Below, in pieces: positions 8,761 through 16,129 of a stretch of DNA of 64,000 nt; position 1 is the first letter of the stretch, and the number at the start of each line of letters is the position of its first letter. The notes under the pieces are model-generated. The model made no database searches. It saw nothing but the letters and a program-made list of their open reading frames with translations, and was not told where the DNA came from. The stretch covers positions 310,001-374,000 of the forward strand of contig NZ_JAAFIX010000002.1 in NCBI RefSeq assembly GCF_013297935.1, in the 5' to 3' direction. Position numbers and translations under genes: made by a program. Origin of the DNA: Rhodoferax sp. GTDB lineage: Bacteria; Pseudomonadota; Gammaproteobacteria; Burkholderiales; Burkholderiaceae_C.

Positions 8761-9542
8761 GCGACCGCCTCCGAAGACTGCAGGGTTGCGGGATCAATCG
8801 CCCCGGTAATCAAGCCCACAATTTCTTCCGGGTTGGTTTCCTTGGTCAAACGGCTGCAGATGATGCGCCCCTGACGGAACACCCAGATGCGGTCCACCAG
8901 ATCAAAAACTTGGCGCAAGTTGTGGCTGATGATGATCAGCGGGATACCCTGCTTCTTGAGTCCTTTGATGATTTGTTCCACGCGAGCTGTTTCGGCCACG
9001 CCTAATGCTGCGGTGGGCTCATCCAGAATAATGAGCTTTTTGGCAAAGCCGGCCGCTCTGGCAATAGCTACACACTGCCGCTGCCCACCGGACATGCCGC
9101 GCAGACTCTCCGACATATCTTGAATCTTGACGCCGGTGGTGGACAGCATCGAAGCGGACTGTTCCCGCATGGCTTTGTGGTTCAAGATGGACAAAGGCCC
9201 CAATGCCAGACGCGTAATTTCACGCCCGAGAAAAATGTTGGCAGGCACATCGAGGTCTTCCGCAAGGGCCAGCGTTTGGTACACGGTCTCAATGCCTTGG
9301 TCTCGGGCATCGAGCGGCGAGCCGAAATAAACGCTCTGACCATCGAGGGTGATATCACCGGAGTTGGGCTGCTCCACACCCGTGATCAAGCGGACAAAGG
9401 TGCTTTTGCCTGCACCGTTGTCTCCCACGATCGCAGCGTGTTCGCCGGGCAGCAAGCGGAAGTTGGCATCGGTCAGGGCCTTCACGCCACCGTAATGCTT
9501 GGTCAGACTCTTGATCTGCAGGACTGGTTGTTTGGATGTCAT
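8754..9542 (-). CDS. frcA: Sugar ABC transporter ATP-binding protein (FrcA-like)
   Basis: 262 residues with a single nucleotide-binding domain, unlike the tandem RbsA/XylG type, which matches FrcA of fructose systems. Walker A GDNGAGKST is at 40-48, the signature SGGQ at 151-154 and Walker B LIILDEPTAA near 170-179, with the switch His in IIISHN. It should energise uptake by the permease and binding protein encoded divergently from the shared intergenic region. First gene of the minus-strand arm, coupled to the mutarotase. Fructose is inferred from family resemblance and the downstream fructokinase-type gene. Confidence 0.88.
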   Translation of the reverse strand: MTSKQPVLQIKSLTKHYGGVKALTDANFRLLPGEHAAIVGDNGAGKSTFVRLITGVEQPNSGDITLDGQSVYFGSPLDARDQGIETVYQTLALAEDLDVPANIFLGREITRLALGPLSILNHKAMREQSASMLSTTGVKIQDMSESLRGMSGGQRQCVAIARAAGFAKKLIILDEPTAALGVAETARVEQIIKGLKKQGIPLIIISHNLRQVFDLVDRIWVFRQGRIICSRLTKETNPEEIVGLITGAIDPATLQSSEAVAC

Positions 9543-9601
9543 GGTGGACCTATTTCAGAAAACTGGACGTAAGCATGCCAGATTGCTCACGCAAATCGTA
9601 T

Positions 9602-9612
9602 TAGTAAAACTA
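9602..9612. promoter_or_regulatory. Inverted repeat in the divergent sugar-locus promoter region
   Basis: TAGTAAAACTA forms arms TAGT and ACTA around AAA in the 166-bp AT-rich gap between the ATPase and the binding-protein gene. Such a site could be an operator serving both promoters (a LacI- or ROK-type regulator would fit), but no regulator gene is adjacent and the arms are short. Confidence 0.35.
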
Positions 9613-9708
9613 CTAGATTTATTTAAATGAAACTCTGCTGTAATTCGATCCCAGCAAGCCATGGAATCCACCGAGGCTGCTAATTCAACCTATAACGGAG
9701 ATAAACGA

Positions 9709-10665
9709 ATGATCACCAAACGCATGTTGGGCCGCTTGGCCATCGCCATGGCCACCGCCGGCCTGATGTCTGCCGCAGCCGCAGAAACCACCATTGCCTA
9801 CATCACCAACGGCAACACCAACGAAGGTTGGACGCTGATCAACGGTGGCGCAAAGAAAGCCGGTCAAAAAGCTGGCGTGAAGTTCATTGAATTGGCAGCA
9901 GAAAAAGGCGAACTCTCCAAGCAGTTGGCCATCGTGGAAGACATGATCACCCGCAAGGTGAACGCCATTGCCATCGCGCCGGTCGATAGCGCAGGCATTG
10001 CTCCAGCCATCAATAAGGCCTTGGCAGCAGGCATCAAGGTAGTTGCAGTGGACACCGGCATCTCCGGCGCCAAGATCACTTCTTACGTTGCAACTGACAA
10101 CATCAAAGCCGCTATGGTTCAAGGCGACTGGACAGCCGAACAAGTGAAAGACGGCGACACCGTCATCTACATCACGGGCGACCTCGGCCAATCCACCGGT
10201 CAAGAGCGCAAGAAGGGCTTCCTGGATGGCTTGAACGCCAAGCGAAAGAACGTCAAAGTGGTGGAAGTCTCCACTACCTGGGATCAAACCATGGCACAAA
10301 ACGGCGTGGAAACCGCCATGCGTGCCAACCCCGGCACCAAAGTCATTGCATGCGCTTGGGATGGCGGCGCACTGGGCGCTAAAGCCGCATTGATGGCCGC
10401 AGGCAAAAAGGCCGGCGACGTCAAGATTGCAGGTTTCGACGGCTCACCCGGCGGCCTGGACATGATGAAGCAAGGCTGGCAGAGCGCCAACGCCGCACAG
10501 ATGCTGGCCAAGATCGGTCAAGTCGGCGTGGAAACCGCCATTGCTGCAGCCGAAGGCAAGAAGGTTGATGCCCGTATCGACACCGGCTCTTTCCTGGTGT
10601 TGCCCACCAACGTGGACCAGTTCGCCAAAGACTCCGGCGTAGTGCAGTTCATGAAGGTGAAGTAA
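9709..10665 (+). CDS. frcB: Sugar ABC transporter substrate-binding protein (FrcB-like)
   Basis: 318 residues from ATG 9709, chosen because GGAG lies about 8 bases upstream and the protein then begins with a Sec signal (MITKRMLGRLAIAMATAGLM, cleaved after the AAAA stretch before ETTIAY). The rest is a periplasmic-binding-protein type I fold of the ribose/fructose cluster: IAYITNGNTNEGW, VNAIAIAPVDS, VVAVDTGISG, VIYITGDLGQSTGQER. It delivers the sugar to the permease FrcC. It is followed by two hairpins before frcC, probably to let it be made in excess. Fructose specificity is inferred. Confidence 0.88.
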   Translation: MITKRMLGRLAIAMATAGLMSAAAAETTIAYITNGNTNEGWTLINGGAKKAGQKAGVKFIELAAEKGELSKQLAIVEDMITRKVNAIAIAPVDSAGIAPAINKALAAGIKVVAVDTGISGAKITSYVATDNIKAAMVQGDWTAEQVKDGDTVIYITGDLGQSTGQERKKGFLDGLNAKRKNVKVVEVSTTWDQTMAQNGVETAMRANPGTKVIACAWDGGALGAKAALMAAGKKAGDVKIAGFDGSPGGLDMMKQGWQSANAAQMLAKIGQVGVETAIAAAEGKKVDARIDTGSFLVLPTNVDQFAKDSGVVQFMKVK

Positions 10666-10677
10666 GTCAACGTACCC

Positions 10678-10733
10678 GCCCGGTGGAGCTCCACCGGGCC
10701 CGGACGACCGCTGCAAGGTGGTCGTCATTTTTT
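10678..10733 (+). terminator. Two intercistronic hairpins between frcB and frcC
   Basis: CCCGGTGGAGCTCCACCGGG (10679-10698) is a perfect 20-base palindrome. A second stem GACGACC (10703-10709) / GGTCGTC (10720-10726) is followed by ATTTTTT. Partial termination or 3'-end protection here would raise binding-protein mRNA above permease mRNA, as in many ABC operons. Confidence 0.7.
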
Positions 10734-10751
10734 ATTTGAGGAATTGATTTC

Positions 10752-11696
10752 ATGAAGTCCATCACCCGCCAAGAATGGTATGGAGCCCTAGTCGCCGTTT
10801 TGGTCCTGGGAGCCTTGCTGACCGTCGCATCGCCCTACTTTCTGACCACCGGCAATTTGTCCAACATTCTGGTGCAGGCCTCGGTCATCGCGCTGCTGGC
10901 AGGTGGCCAGACCTTTGTGATCCTGACCGGCGGCGTAGACCTCGCCGTAGGTGCGCTGACAGCGCTGGCGGGCGCTGTAGCCGGCCACATGATGATCAAA
11001 CTGGGGGTCGATCCCTATATTTGTGTCGCCGCAGCGTTCGCCATTGGCGCAGCGGTGGGCCTGTTTAACGGCTACCTCGTCGCGTTTGTAGGCATTCCAT
11101 CCTTCATCGTTACCTTGGGCGGCCTGACTTTGTGGCGTGGCTTGGCCTTTGAATCGACCGGTGGTTTTGACAACTCCGGCATGCCCGACCCCTTGCCATT
11201 CATCGGCTACGGCCAGTTCCTCGGTGTGCCGATGCCGATCTGGATCACCGGCCTCTTCTTTGTCATGATGGCGTTTATTTTGTCCAGTACCAAGCTGGGC
11301 CGCTATGTCTACGCCATGGGCTCCAACGAAATGGGTGCGCGTCAAGTCGGTATCAACATCCGCTGGTACAAGTTAGGTGTGTATGTTGTATCCGGTTTAA
11401 GCTGTGCGTTAGGTGCGCTGGTGCTGATGGCCCGCATGGACTCGTCCAGCGGAAAAATGGCCCAGATGTTTGAGTTGGACGCCATTGCTGCGGTCATCTT
11501 GGGCGGCACTTCCCTCTTCGGCGGGCGTGGAAGCATCTGGGGCAGCCTGTTGGGTGCAGTCCTGATCACCATGATCCGCAATGGCATGAACCTGATGGAA
11601 ATCTCGCAGTTCAAGCAGATGATGGCTATCGGCGCGGTGGTCATTTTGGCTGTTTGGATTGATGTGATCCGTCGTCAACGACTTTTGAAAAAATGA
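10752..11696 (+). CDS. frcC: Sugar ABC transporter permease (FrcC-like)
   Basis: 314 residues, strongly hydrophobic with 8-10 predicted membrane segments, of the RbsC/FrcC family. The conserved cytoplasmic loop contacting the ATPase reads GSNEMGARQVGIN (residues about 195-207), and GGTSLFGGRGSIWGSLLGA near 253-271 is typical. GAGGAA lies nine bases before the ATG. The stop overlaps the sugar kinase start as ATGA. It forms the channel for the binding protein encoded upstream and the ATPase encoded on the other strand. Confidence 0.9.
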   Translation: MKSITRQEWYGALVAVLVLGALLTVASPYFLTTGNLSNILVQASVIALLAGGQTFVILTGGVDLAVGALTALAGAVAGHMMIKLGVDPYICVAAAFAIGAAVGLFNGYLVAFVGIPSFIVTLGGLTLWRGLAFESTGGFDNSGMPDPLPFIGYGQFLGVPMPIWITGLFFVMMAFILSSTKLGRYVYAMGSNEMGARQVGINIRWYKLGVYVVSGLSCALGALVLMARMDSSSGKMAQMFELDAIAAVILGGTSLFGGRGSIWGSLLGAVLITMIRNGMNLMEISQFKQMMAIGAVVILAVWIDVIRRQRLLKK

Positions 11697-12610
11697 CCGC
11701 ATCTATTTGGGTACTCGGCGAAGCATTGATGGACTGCCTGTCTCAGGCAGACGGAACCCTCAAGCCCTTCATGGGCGGCAGCCCCTACAACATGGCTCGC
11801 GCGGCTGCGCTGCGCGGGGCGAGTGTGGGCTATGTCAACCCCTTATCGAGTGACCGCTTCGGGCAGCAACTGGGCGCACAACTGCAGGCAGATGGCGTTC
11901 AGGTGCTTGCTTCGCCCAGCCGGCTACCGACTTCGCTGGCCGTCGTGCAAATCACCGATGGCCAACCGAGTTACGGTTTTTACCGGGAAGGTATCGCCGA
12001 CCGGGACTACACCGTGGAATCGGTACTGACCACGCTCAAGGCGGCGACTCCCGGTGTGCTGCACACCGGATCTTTGCTCCTGGTGCCGCCGGAACACACC
12101 AAAGTGGTGGAGATTCTGAAAGGCGCCAAAGCGCTGGGTTGGACCATCAGTGTGGACGTGAACCTGCGCCCCAAGTTGGCCGCTGACTTGGCTGCTTATG
12201 TGGCCGCAGTCCGGGAAGTCGCGGTCCTGGCCGACTGGATCAAGGCCAGCGACGAAGACTTGGAGTTGCTGGGTGTGACCGCACCAAGTCGCGCCAAGGG
12301 GAAAGAAATAGCAGCTTTGTTCCGCGCCCAAGGAGCGAGCCGCATTGCTCTCACCTTCGGGGGTGATGGAGCGTGGCTAGAGGTGGATGGCGTAGCAGCC
12401 GAAGCCGATGTGCCACTGACCCGGGTGGTGGACACGGTGGGTGCCGGAGATACCTTCTGGGGAAATTGCCTGGGTGACTGGGTACTCAACACCGATGGGA
12501 AAGGCCGAGTGCAGCAAACGCTGAAAGAGGCCATGCAAGCCGCGGCGATCAATTGCGCCCGCGCAGGGTGTCAGCCGCCTCAATACGCTGAGGTCAGCGC
12601 ACTGGTCTGA
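11693..12610 (+). CDS. PfkB-family sugar kinase, probable fructokinase
   Basis: 305 residues. Ribokinase-like fold: IWVLGEALMD at the start, GGSPYNMARAAALRG (23-37) for sugar binding, and the anion-hole/catalytic motif VDTVGAGDTFWG near 244-255 with the catalytic Asp. The substrate loop and gene context favour fructose; other PfkB substrates cannot be excluded. Translationally coupled to frcC by an ATGA overlap and followed by a strong terminator. It would phosphorylate the sugar on entry. Confidence 0.87.
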   Translation: MTASIWVLGEALMDCLSQADGTLKPFMGGSPYNMARAAALRGASVGYVNPLSSDRFGQQLGAQLQADGVQVLASPSRLPTSLAVVQITDGQPSYGFYREGIADRDYTVESVLTTLKAATPGVLHTGSLLLVPPEHTKVVEILKGAKALGWTISVDVNLRPKLAADLAAYVAAVREVAVLADWIKASDEDLELLGVTAPSRAKGKEIAALFRAQGASRIALTFGGDGAWLEVDGVAAEADVPLTRVVDTVGAGDTFWGNCLGDWVLNTDGKGRVQQTLKEAMQAAAINCARAGCQPPQYAEVSALV

Positions 12611-12621
12611 CCCCTCCACAC

Positions 12622-12649
12622 AAGGCCTGTTGATCAGGCCTTATTTTTT
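12622..12649 (+). terminator. Rho-independent terminator of the frcBC-kinase operon
   Basis: AAGGCCTG (12622-12629) and CAGGCCTT (12635-12642) form an 8-bp stem with a five-base loop, followed by ATTTTTT. It overlaps the last codons of the convergent small basic gene. Confidence 0.85.
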
Positions 12650-12783
12650 AGCTTGCCACGGGGCATAACCGCTGTGGTGACCGTGGCCCGCACAGGCTCA
12701 CCACCCGTCATGGGTTTGGGCGGCGTGGAGTCTTTCTTGGGCTTTTTAGACTCTTTGTTTGATTTTTGTTGACCTTTGGCCAT
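12634..12783 (-). CDS. Small basic hypothetical protein, 49 residues
   Basis: Found by translating the gap between the sugar kinase and arfB. It starts MAKGQQKSNKESKKPKKD and continues with a Pro/Thr/Lys-rich segment ending PRGKLKNKA, with 14 lysines or arginines in 49 residues. There is no signal peptide, membrane segment or predicted fold. I recall similarly short proteins beginning MAKGQ.KSNKE in other Comamonadaceae, which supports its being real, but no function is known to me. The high charge suggests nucleic-acid or ribosome association as a guess only. Its 3' end shares the frc terminator hairpin. Confidence 0.65.
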   Translation of the reverse strand: MAKGQQKSNKESKKPKKDSTPPKPMTGGEPVRATVTTAVMPRGKLKNKA

Positions 12784-12847
12784 GGCGGAGAGTCCTTTAA
12801 TGAGAGTGGTATGGTTCGGGGCAGTCTAACCGTCCCAAACTCACGCC

Positions 12848-13255
12848 GTGGCTTTTCTTTTTGACCGAATCGCAGCTGAAGCACAGCTGCTTTCCATACG
12901 CGCACAAGGCGCTGGCGGACAAAACGTCAACAAAGTATCGAGTGCCATACATCTGCGCTTTGATATCCATGCCTCGTCGCTCCCTGAGGCTGTCAAAGAA
13001 CGCCTATTGCAAAGCGCGGACAACCGCATCAGCCGTGACGGCGTGTTGATCCTCAAAGCCCAGCAGCACCGGACGAGAGAACTCAACCGCCAAGACGCCT
13101 ATGAGCGTTTACGCTCCATCCTGGAGGCGGCAGCCATCGAGCCGGTGCCTCGCAAAGCTACGCAGCCCAGCTATGCCTCGCGCCGACGTCGACGCGAATC
13201 CAAGTCCTTGCGAAGCGGCATCAAGCAATTGCGAAGCGGCCGGATCGATCTCTAG
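12848..13255 (+). CDS. arfB: ArfB (YaeJ) alternative ribosome-rescue peptidyl-tRNA hydrolase
   Basis: 135 residues from a GTG. The catalytic GGQ is at 23-25 inside RAQGAGGQNVNKV, the class I release-factor motif that hydrolyses peptidyl-tRNA. The C terminus is a long basic tail (ASRRRRRESKSLRSGIKQLRSG, split by positions 111-132) that enters the empty mRNA channel of stalled ribosomes. There is no codon-recognition domain, so it is ArfB and not RF1/RF2. It lies convergent to the tmRNA gene, so two rescue systems are neighbours. Confidence 0.9.
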   Translation: MAFLFDRIAAEAQLLSIRAQGAGGQNVNKVSSAIHLRFDIHASSLPEAVKERLLQSADNRISRDGVLILKAQQHRTRELNRQDAYERLRSILEAAAIEPVPRKATQPSYASRRRRRESKSLRSGIKQLRSGRIDL

Positions 13256-13275
13256 CAAGGATCTTGCATAGCGTA

Positions 13276-13335
13276 ATTTGCTATCAAATATATAGCTATG
13301 CGCGCATATCGCATAAGGGCTAGAGCAATATTTCA
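13276..13335 (+). repeat. Dispersed 55-bp repeat, copy 2
   Basis: Between arfB and ssrA. It contains GCTATCAAATATATAGC (an inverted repeat GCTAT/ATAGC), TATGCGCGCATATCG and AAGGGCTAGAGC. It is the clearest example of the 5' palindromic part of the repeat. Confidence 0.85.
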
Positions 13336-13344
13336 TCATGAAAG

Positions 13345-13380
13345 AAAAAGGCCACCAACTATCGCTAGTTAGCGGCCTTT
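13345..13380 (-). terminator. Terminator of ssrA
   Basis: On the minus strand AAAGGCC, then AACTA/TAGTT and the closing GGCCTTT form an interrupted stem around a TCGC-type loop, followed by TTTTTC. It sits directly downstream of the tmRNA 3' end. Confidence 0.8.
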
Positions 13381-13391
13381 GTCAGAGGGTA

Positions 13392-13768
13392 TGGTGGAGC
13401 TGGGGGGATTTGAACCCCCGTCCACAAGCCTTATTCGAACAGTTCTACATGTGTAGCCGTCTGATTTAGATCTCACCCCTCACATCGCGCAGTGGCACGC
13501 TATGCAAGACGCCAGTAACCTATTGTCTCGACCCGCCCTAAGTCACCCAAGGCGAGTCCAGCCGAATGAAATTAGCCCACAGCCTGGACAGCTTGCGCCA
13601 CCCTTGCCCAGCCTATCGGCTTGCTGTTGTGAGCCTCACGCGCAATTAAGCGGCGAGTGCGAAACGTTCGTCGTTTGCAGTTAGTTTGTTTGAATCTGTT
13701 TTACGAGCGCACTCAGCTCGACATGCCCTGCTGCGCGTCCGAACCCGTGTCGAAACCAGTGCAGCCCC
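13392..13768 (-). ncRNA. ssrA: Transfer-messenger RNA (tmRNA)
   Basis: 377 nt, one-piece tmRNA. The 5' end GGGGCTG pairs with CAGCTCC just before ACCA at the 3' end, giving the 7-bp acceptor stem. The T-arm GGGGGTTCAAATCCCCCC is present near the 3' end. The resume frame on the minus strand spans 13678-13646 and encodes ANDERFALAA followed by TAA, the usual betaproteobacterial degradation tag. tmRNA with SmpB releases ribosomes stalled on broken messages and tags the product for proteolysis. smpB is not in the window. Confidence 0.97.
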
Positions 13769-13780
13769 TCAATCTCTATT

Positions 13781-14461
13781 TTAGGCGCTTGCCAGCAATT
13801 GCAAGAGTTGCGAGGGAGATTTAATTTCGATGTCTGCACCCCATTGCCCCGTGTCCGTCCGGGCACCCAAATATCCGTAGCCAGCGGCCACCGAATACAT
13901 ACCCGCCGCCCGTGCAGCCTGGATGTCACGCTCATCGTCACCCACGTAAATACAGTCCGCCGGCGTCAGTGCCAATCGCCTTGCGGCCTCGAGCAATGGT
14001 TCCGGATGGGGTTTCGCATGGGCTGTGGTGTCGCCGCTGATGACTACTGATGCTGTGGAGAACAAGGGCATTTGGGCTACCAATGGCTCAGTAAACCGTT
14101 TGGACTTGTTGGTCACTACGCCCCATAGGCAGCCACTTGCTTCAATTTGCGCGAGCATTTCCGCAACTTCATCGAATACATAGGTCCGATCCGTCATGTT
14201 GCGCTCGTAATTCTGGAAGAATTCCTCACGCATCACTGCAAACTCGGGCGATTCAGGCGTCATTCCGAAAGCAACTTGCAGCATCCCCCTTGCGCCCGCT
14301 CCAGCCATCGGCCGGTAGATGGCGTCGGGGAGCGATGCCAGGCCACGCTCGATCCGCATTTTGTCTGCCGCCGCACCTAAGTCCGGAGCACTGTCAATGA
14401 GCGTGCCATCCAAGTCAAACAAGACCGCTCTTATGGGTCCACGAGGCGTGCGCAAAGTCAT
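13781..14461 (-). CDS. gph: Phosphoglycolate phosphatase-type HAD hydrolase
   Basis: 226 residues. HAD motif I DLDGT is at 16-20 with nucleophile Asp16 and Asp18. Motif II (VVTNK), Lys in HAKPHPEPL and motif [17 protein letters not shown] follow in the expected order. The cap is the C1 helical type of Gph. It would remove 2-phosphoglycolate produced by DNA repair of oxidised ends. The start overlaps the ubiG stop as ATGA, a pairing common in betaproteobacteria. Confidence 0.88.
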   Translation of the reverse strand: MTLRTPRGPIRAVLFDLDGTLIDSAPDLGAAADKMRIERGLASLPDAIYRPMAGAGARGMLQVAFGMTPESPEFAVMREEFFQNYERNMTDRTYVFDEVAEMLAQIEASGCLWGVVTNKSKRFTEPLVAQMPLFSTASVVISGDTTAHAKPHPEPLLEAARRLALTPADCIYVGDDERDIQAARAAGMYSVAAGYGYLGARTDTGQWGADIEIKSPSQLLQLLASA

Positions 14462-15171
14462 TCAACAGGTCTCTGGGTCGCGAACAGGTAGTTCACTTGG
14501 GTGCTGTTATTGAGCGCATATTTCCCGGTGATCGGGTTGTAACCCAGCCCTTTGGTGGCGCGCAAATCCAAGCCTGCTAAACGGCAATAATGCGCCAGCT
14601 CGCTAGGTCGGATCATTTTGGCGTACTCGTGCGTCCCCTTTGGCAAAAGCTTGAGCACATACTCTGCTCCGACTATCGCCTGGATAAACGACATGGGGTT
14701 GCGGTTCAGCGTGGAAAAGAACACCCAGCCACCTGGTTTCACCAAGCTGGCACAAGCTTTAACCACCGATGCAGGGTCGGGAACGTGCTCCAGCATTTCC
14801 ATGCAGGTCACCACATCAAAAGTCGCAGGCGCCTCATCAGCCAGAGCCTCGGCGCTTACTTCACGGTAGGTCACGCGTGGGGTCTCAGCCTCCAAGGCAT
14901 GAAGTTGGGCGACCCGCAGGGCCTTGGTAGAAAGATCAGCGCCCAAAACCTCGGCACCTTGGCGTGCTGCCGCATCCGCCAGAATTCCGCCACCACAACC
15001 GATGTCCACCATGCGCTTACCGGTCAAAGGGACAAAGCCTTGAATCCAGGCCAAGCGCAACGGATTGATTTGATGAAGAGGCTTGAACTCACTCTCCAAA
15101 TCCCACCAGCGGTGAGCGAGCTCTGAAAACTTGGCCAGTTCGGCGGGATCAGCGTTGATAGTGGATGTCAT
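14458..15171 (-). CDS. ubiG: Ubiquinone biosynthesis O-methyltransferase UbiG
   Basis: 237 residues from ATG 15171. The longer frame to 15222 runs through a terminator hairpin and is not used. SAM-binding motif [19 protein letters not shown] and the [21 protein letters not shown] terminus are typical of UbiG, which performs both O-methylations of the ubiquinone ring. [13 protein letters not shown] and FFSTLNRN are further class I methyltransferase motifs. It forms an operon with gph and points to aerobic ubiquinone-based respiration. Confidence 0.93.
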   Translation of the reverse strand: MTSTINADPAELAKFSELAHRWWDLESEFKPLHQINPLRLAWIQGFVPLTGKRMVDIGCGGGILADAAARQGAEVLGADLSTKALRVAQLHALEAETPRVTYREVSAEALADEAPATFDVVTCMEMLEHVPDPASVVKACASLVKPGGWVFFSTLNRNPMSFIQAIVGAEYVLKLLPKGTHEYAKMIRPSELAHYCRLAGLDLRATKGLGYNPITGKYALNNSTQVNYLFATQRPVE

Positions 15172-15190
15172 GAGTGAATTATGTAGGGGC

Positions 15191-15221
15191 AAGAAAAAAC
15201 CCGCCGGAGCGGGTTTTTTCA
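15191..15221. terminator. Bidirectional terminator downstream of the OmpA-family gene
   Basis: AAAAAACCCGC, a CGGA loop and GCGGGTTTTTT form an 11-bp stem with U-runs on both strands. It ends the OmpA transcript and lies just before the ubiG start. Confidence 0.9.
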
Positions 15222-15240
15222 CATCGTTCGGAGGAACAGA

Positions 15241-15894
15241 TTACTTGGCGCGAGTGCCCACCACTTCGATTTCAACGCGGCGGTTCTTAGCACGGCCTTC
15301 TTTGGTCTTGTTGTCAGCAACAGGTTGCTTCTCGCCCTTGCCTTCAGTGTAGACACGGTTCTTTTCGATGCCCTTGGACACCAAGTAAGCCTTCACAGCT
15401 TCGGAACGTGCAACAGACAGCTTTTGGTTGTAGCCGTCTTCACCGGTGGCGTCAGTGTGACCCACAGCAATGATGACTTCCAGGTTGATAGCCTTGACCT
15501 TGGAAACCAGGTCGTCCAACTTTGCCTTGCCTTCAGCCTTCAGAACAGCCTTGTCGAAGTCAAAGAACGCGTCAGCGGCGTATGTCACTTTGCTAGCGGC
15601 AGCTGCTGGAGCAGGAGCTACAGGAGCCACAGCAACGGGAGCTGGAGCGGGAGCAGCAACAGGAGCGGGAGCAGCAACAGGAGCAGGAGCCATTGCCTTA
15701 GGAGCGGCAATTGCGCCGTCGCAACCGGCAGCTGCAGTAGCTGGGGTCCAGCTGGCATCACGCCAGCATTGGCCGTCAACGTTCTTCCAGACGTCGCCAG
15801 CAGCGCTGCGCCAGTTGTGGATTTCTTGAGCGCCAGCGGCAGTTGCCAACACGGTGGTAGCGATCAGGGCTGCTACTTTGTTCAATTGTTTCAT
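15241..15894 (-). CDS. OmpA-family outer membrane protein
   Basis: 217 residues from ATG 15894 with AAGGAAGG a few bases upstream. A Sec signal peptide (residues 1-22) is followed by a short NWRSAAGDVWKNVDGQCWRD region, an Ala/Pro/Val-rich linker (about 65-102) built of APAPVA units, and a C-terminal OmpA domain (about 108-215) with FFDFDKAVLK and the peptidoglycan-binding VGHTDATGEDGYNQKLSVAR. There is no N-terminal beta-barrel long enough for an E. coli-type OmpA, so it is a short linker-OmpA protein that ties the envelope to peptidoglycan. Confidence 0.9.
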   Translation of the reverse strand: MKQLNKVAALIATTVLATAAGAQEIHNWRSAAGDVWKNVDGQCWRDASWTPATAAAGCDGAIAAPKAMAPAPVAAPAPVAAPAPAPVAVAPVAPAPAAAASKVTYAADAFFDFDKAVLKAEGKAKLDDLVSKVKAINLEVIIAVGHTDATGEDGYNQKLSVARSEAVKAYLVSKGIEKNRVYTEGKGEKQPVADNKTKEGRAKNRRVEIEVVGTRAK

Positions 15895-16129
15895 GAGACC
15901 TTCCTTATTTAGGCTGAGACTGCAGCGAGCTGCGATTGATTTGTGACGCCCCAAGGCTGATGCACCAAAGACGTTCACATGATTGTGCCATAGCGGCGCG
16001 GAGGTGAATAACGCCATTGCCAACTAGTTCCGCTATTGGCGAAGCTTGCACATTGATGTTGCATTCGTGCTACACGCTGGCGGCCGTAGAATCCAAGGTT
16101 GTCCTCGACATTGATAGACAGACCTACCC

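Noticed and set aside
12375..12400. GGCTAGAGG string in the sugar kinase gene as another repeat copy
   Set aside because: Only the short string matches; the ATAGCT and CTCGCGCA blocks are missing upstream.
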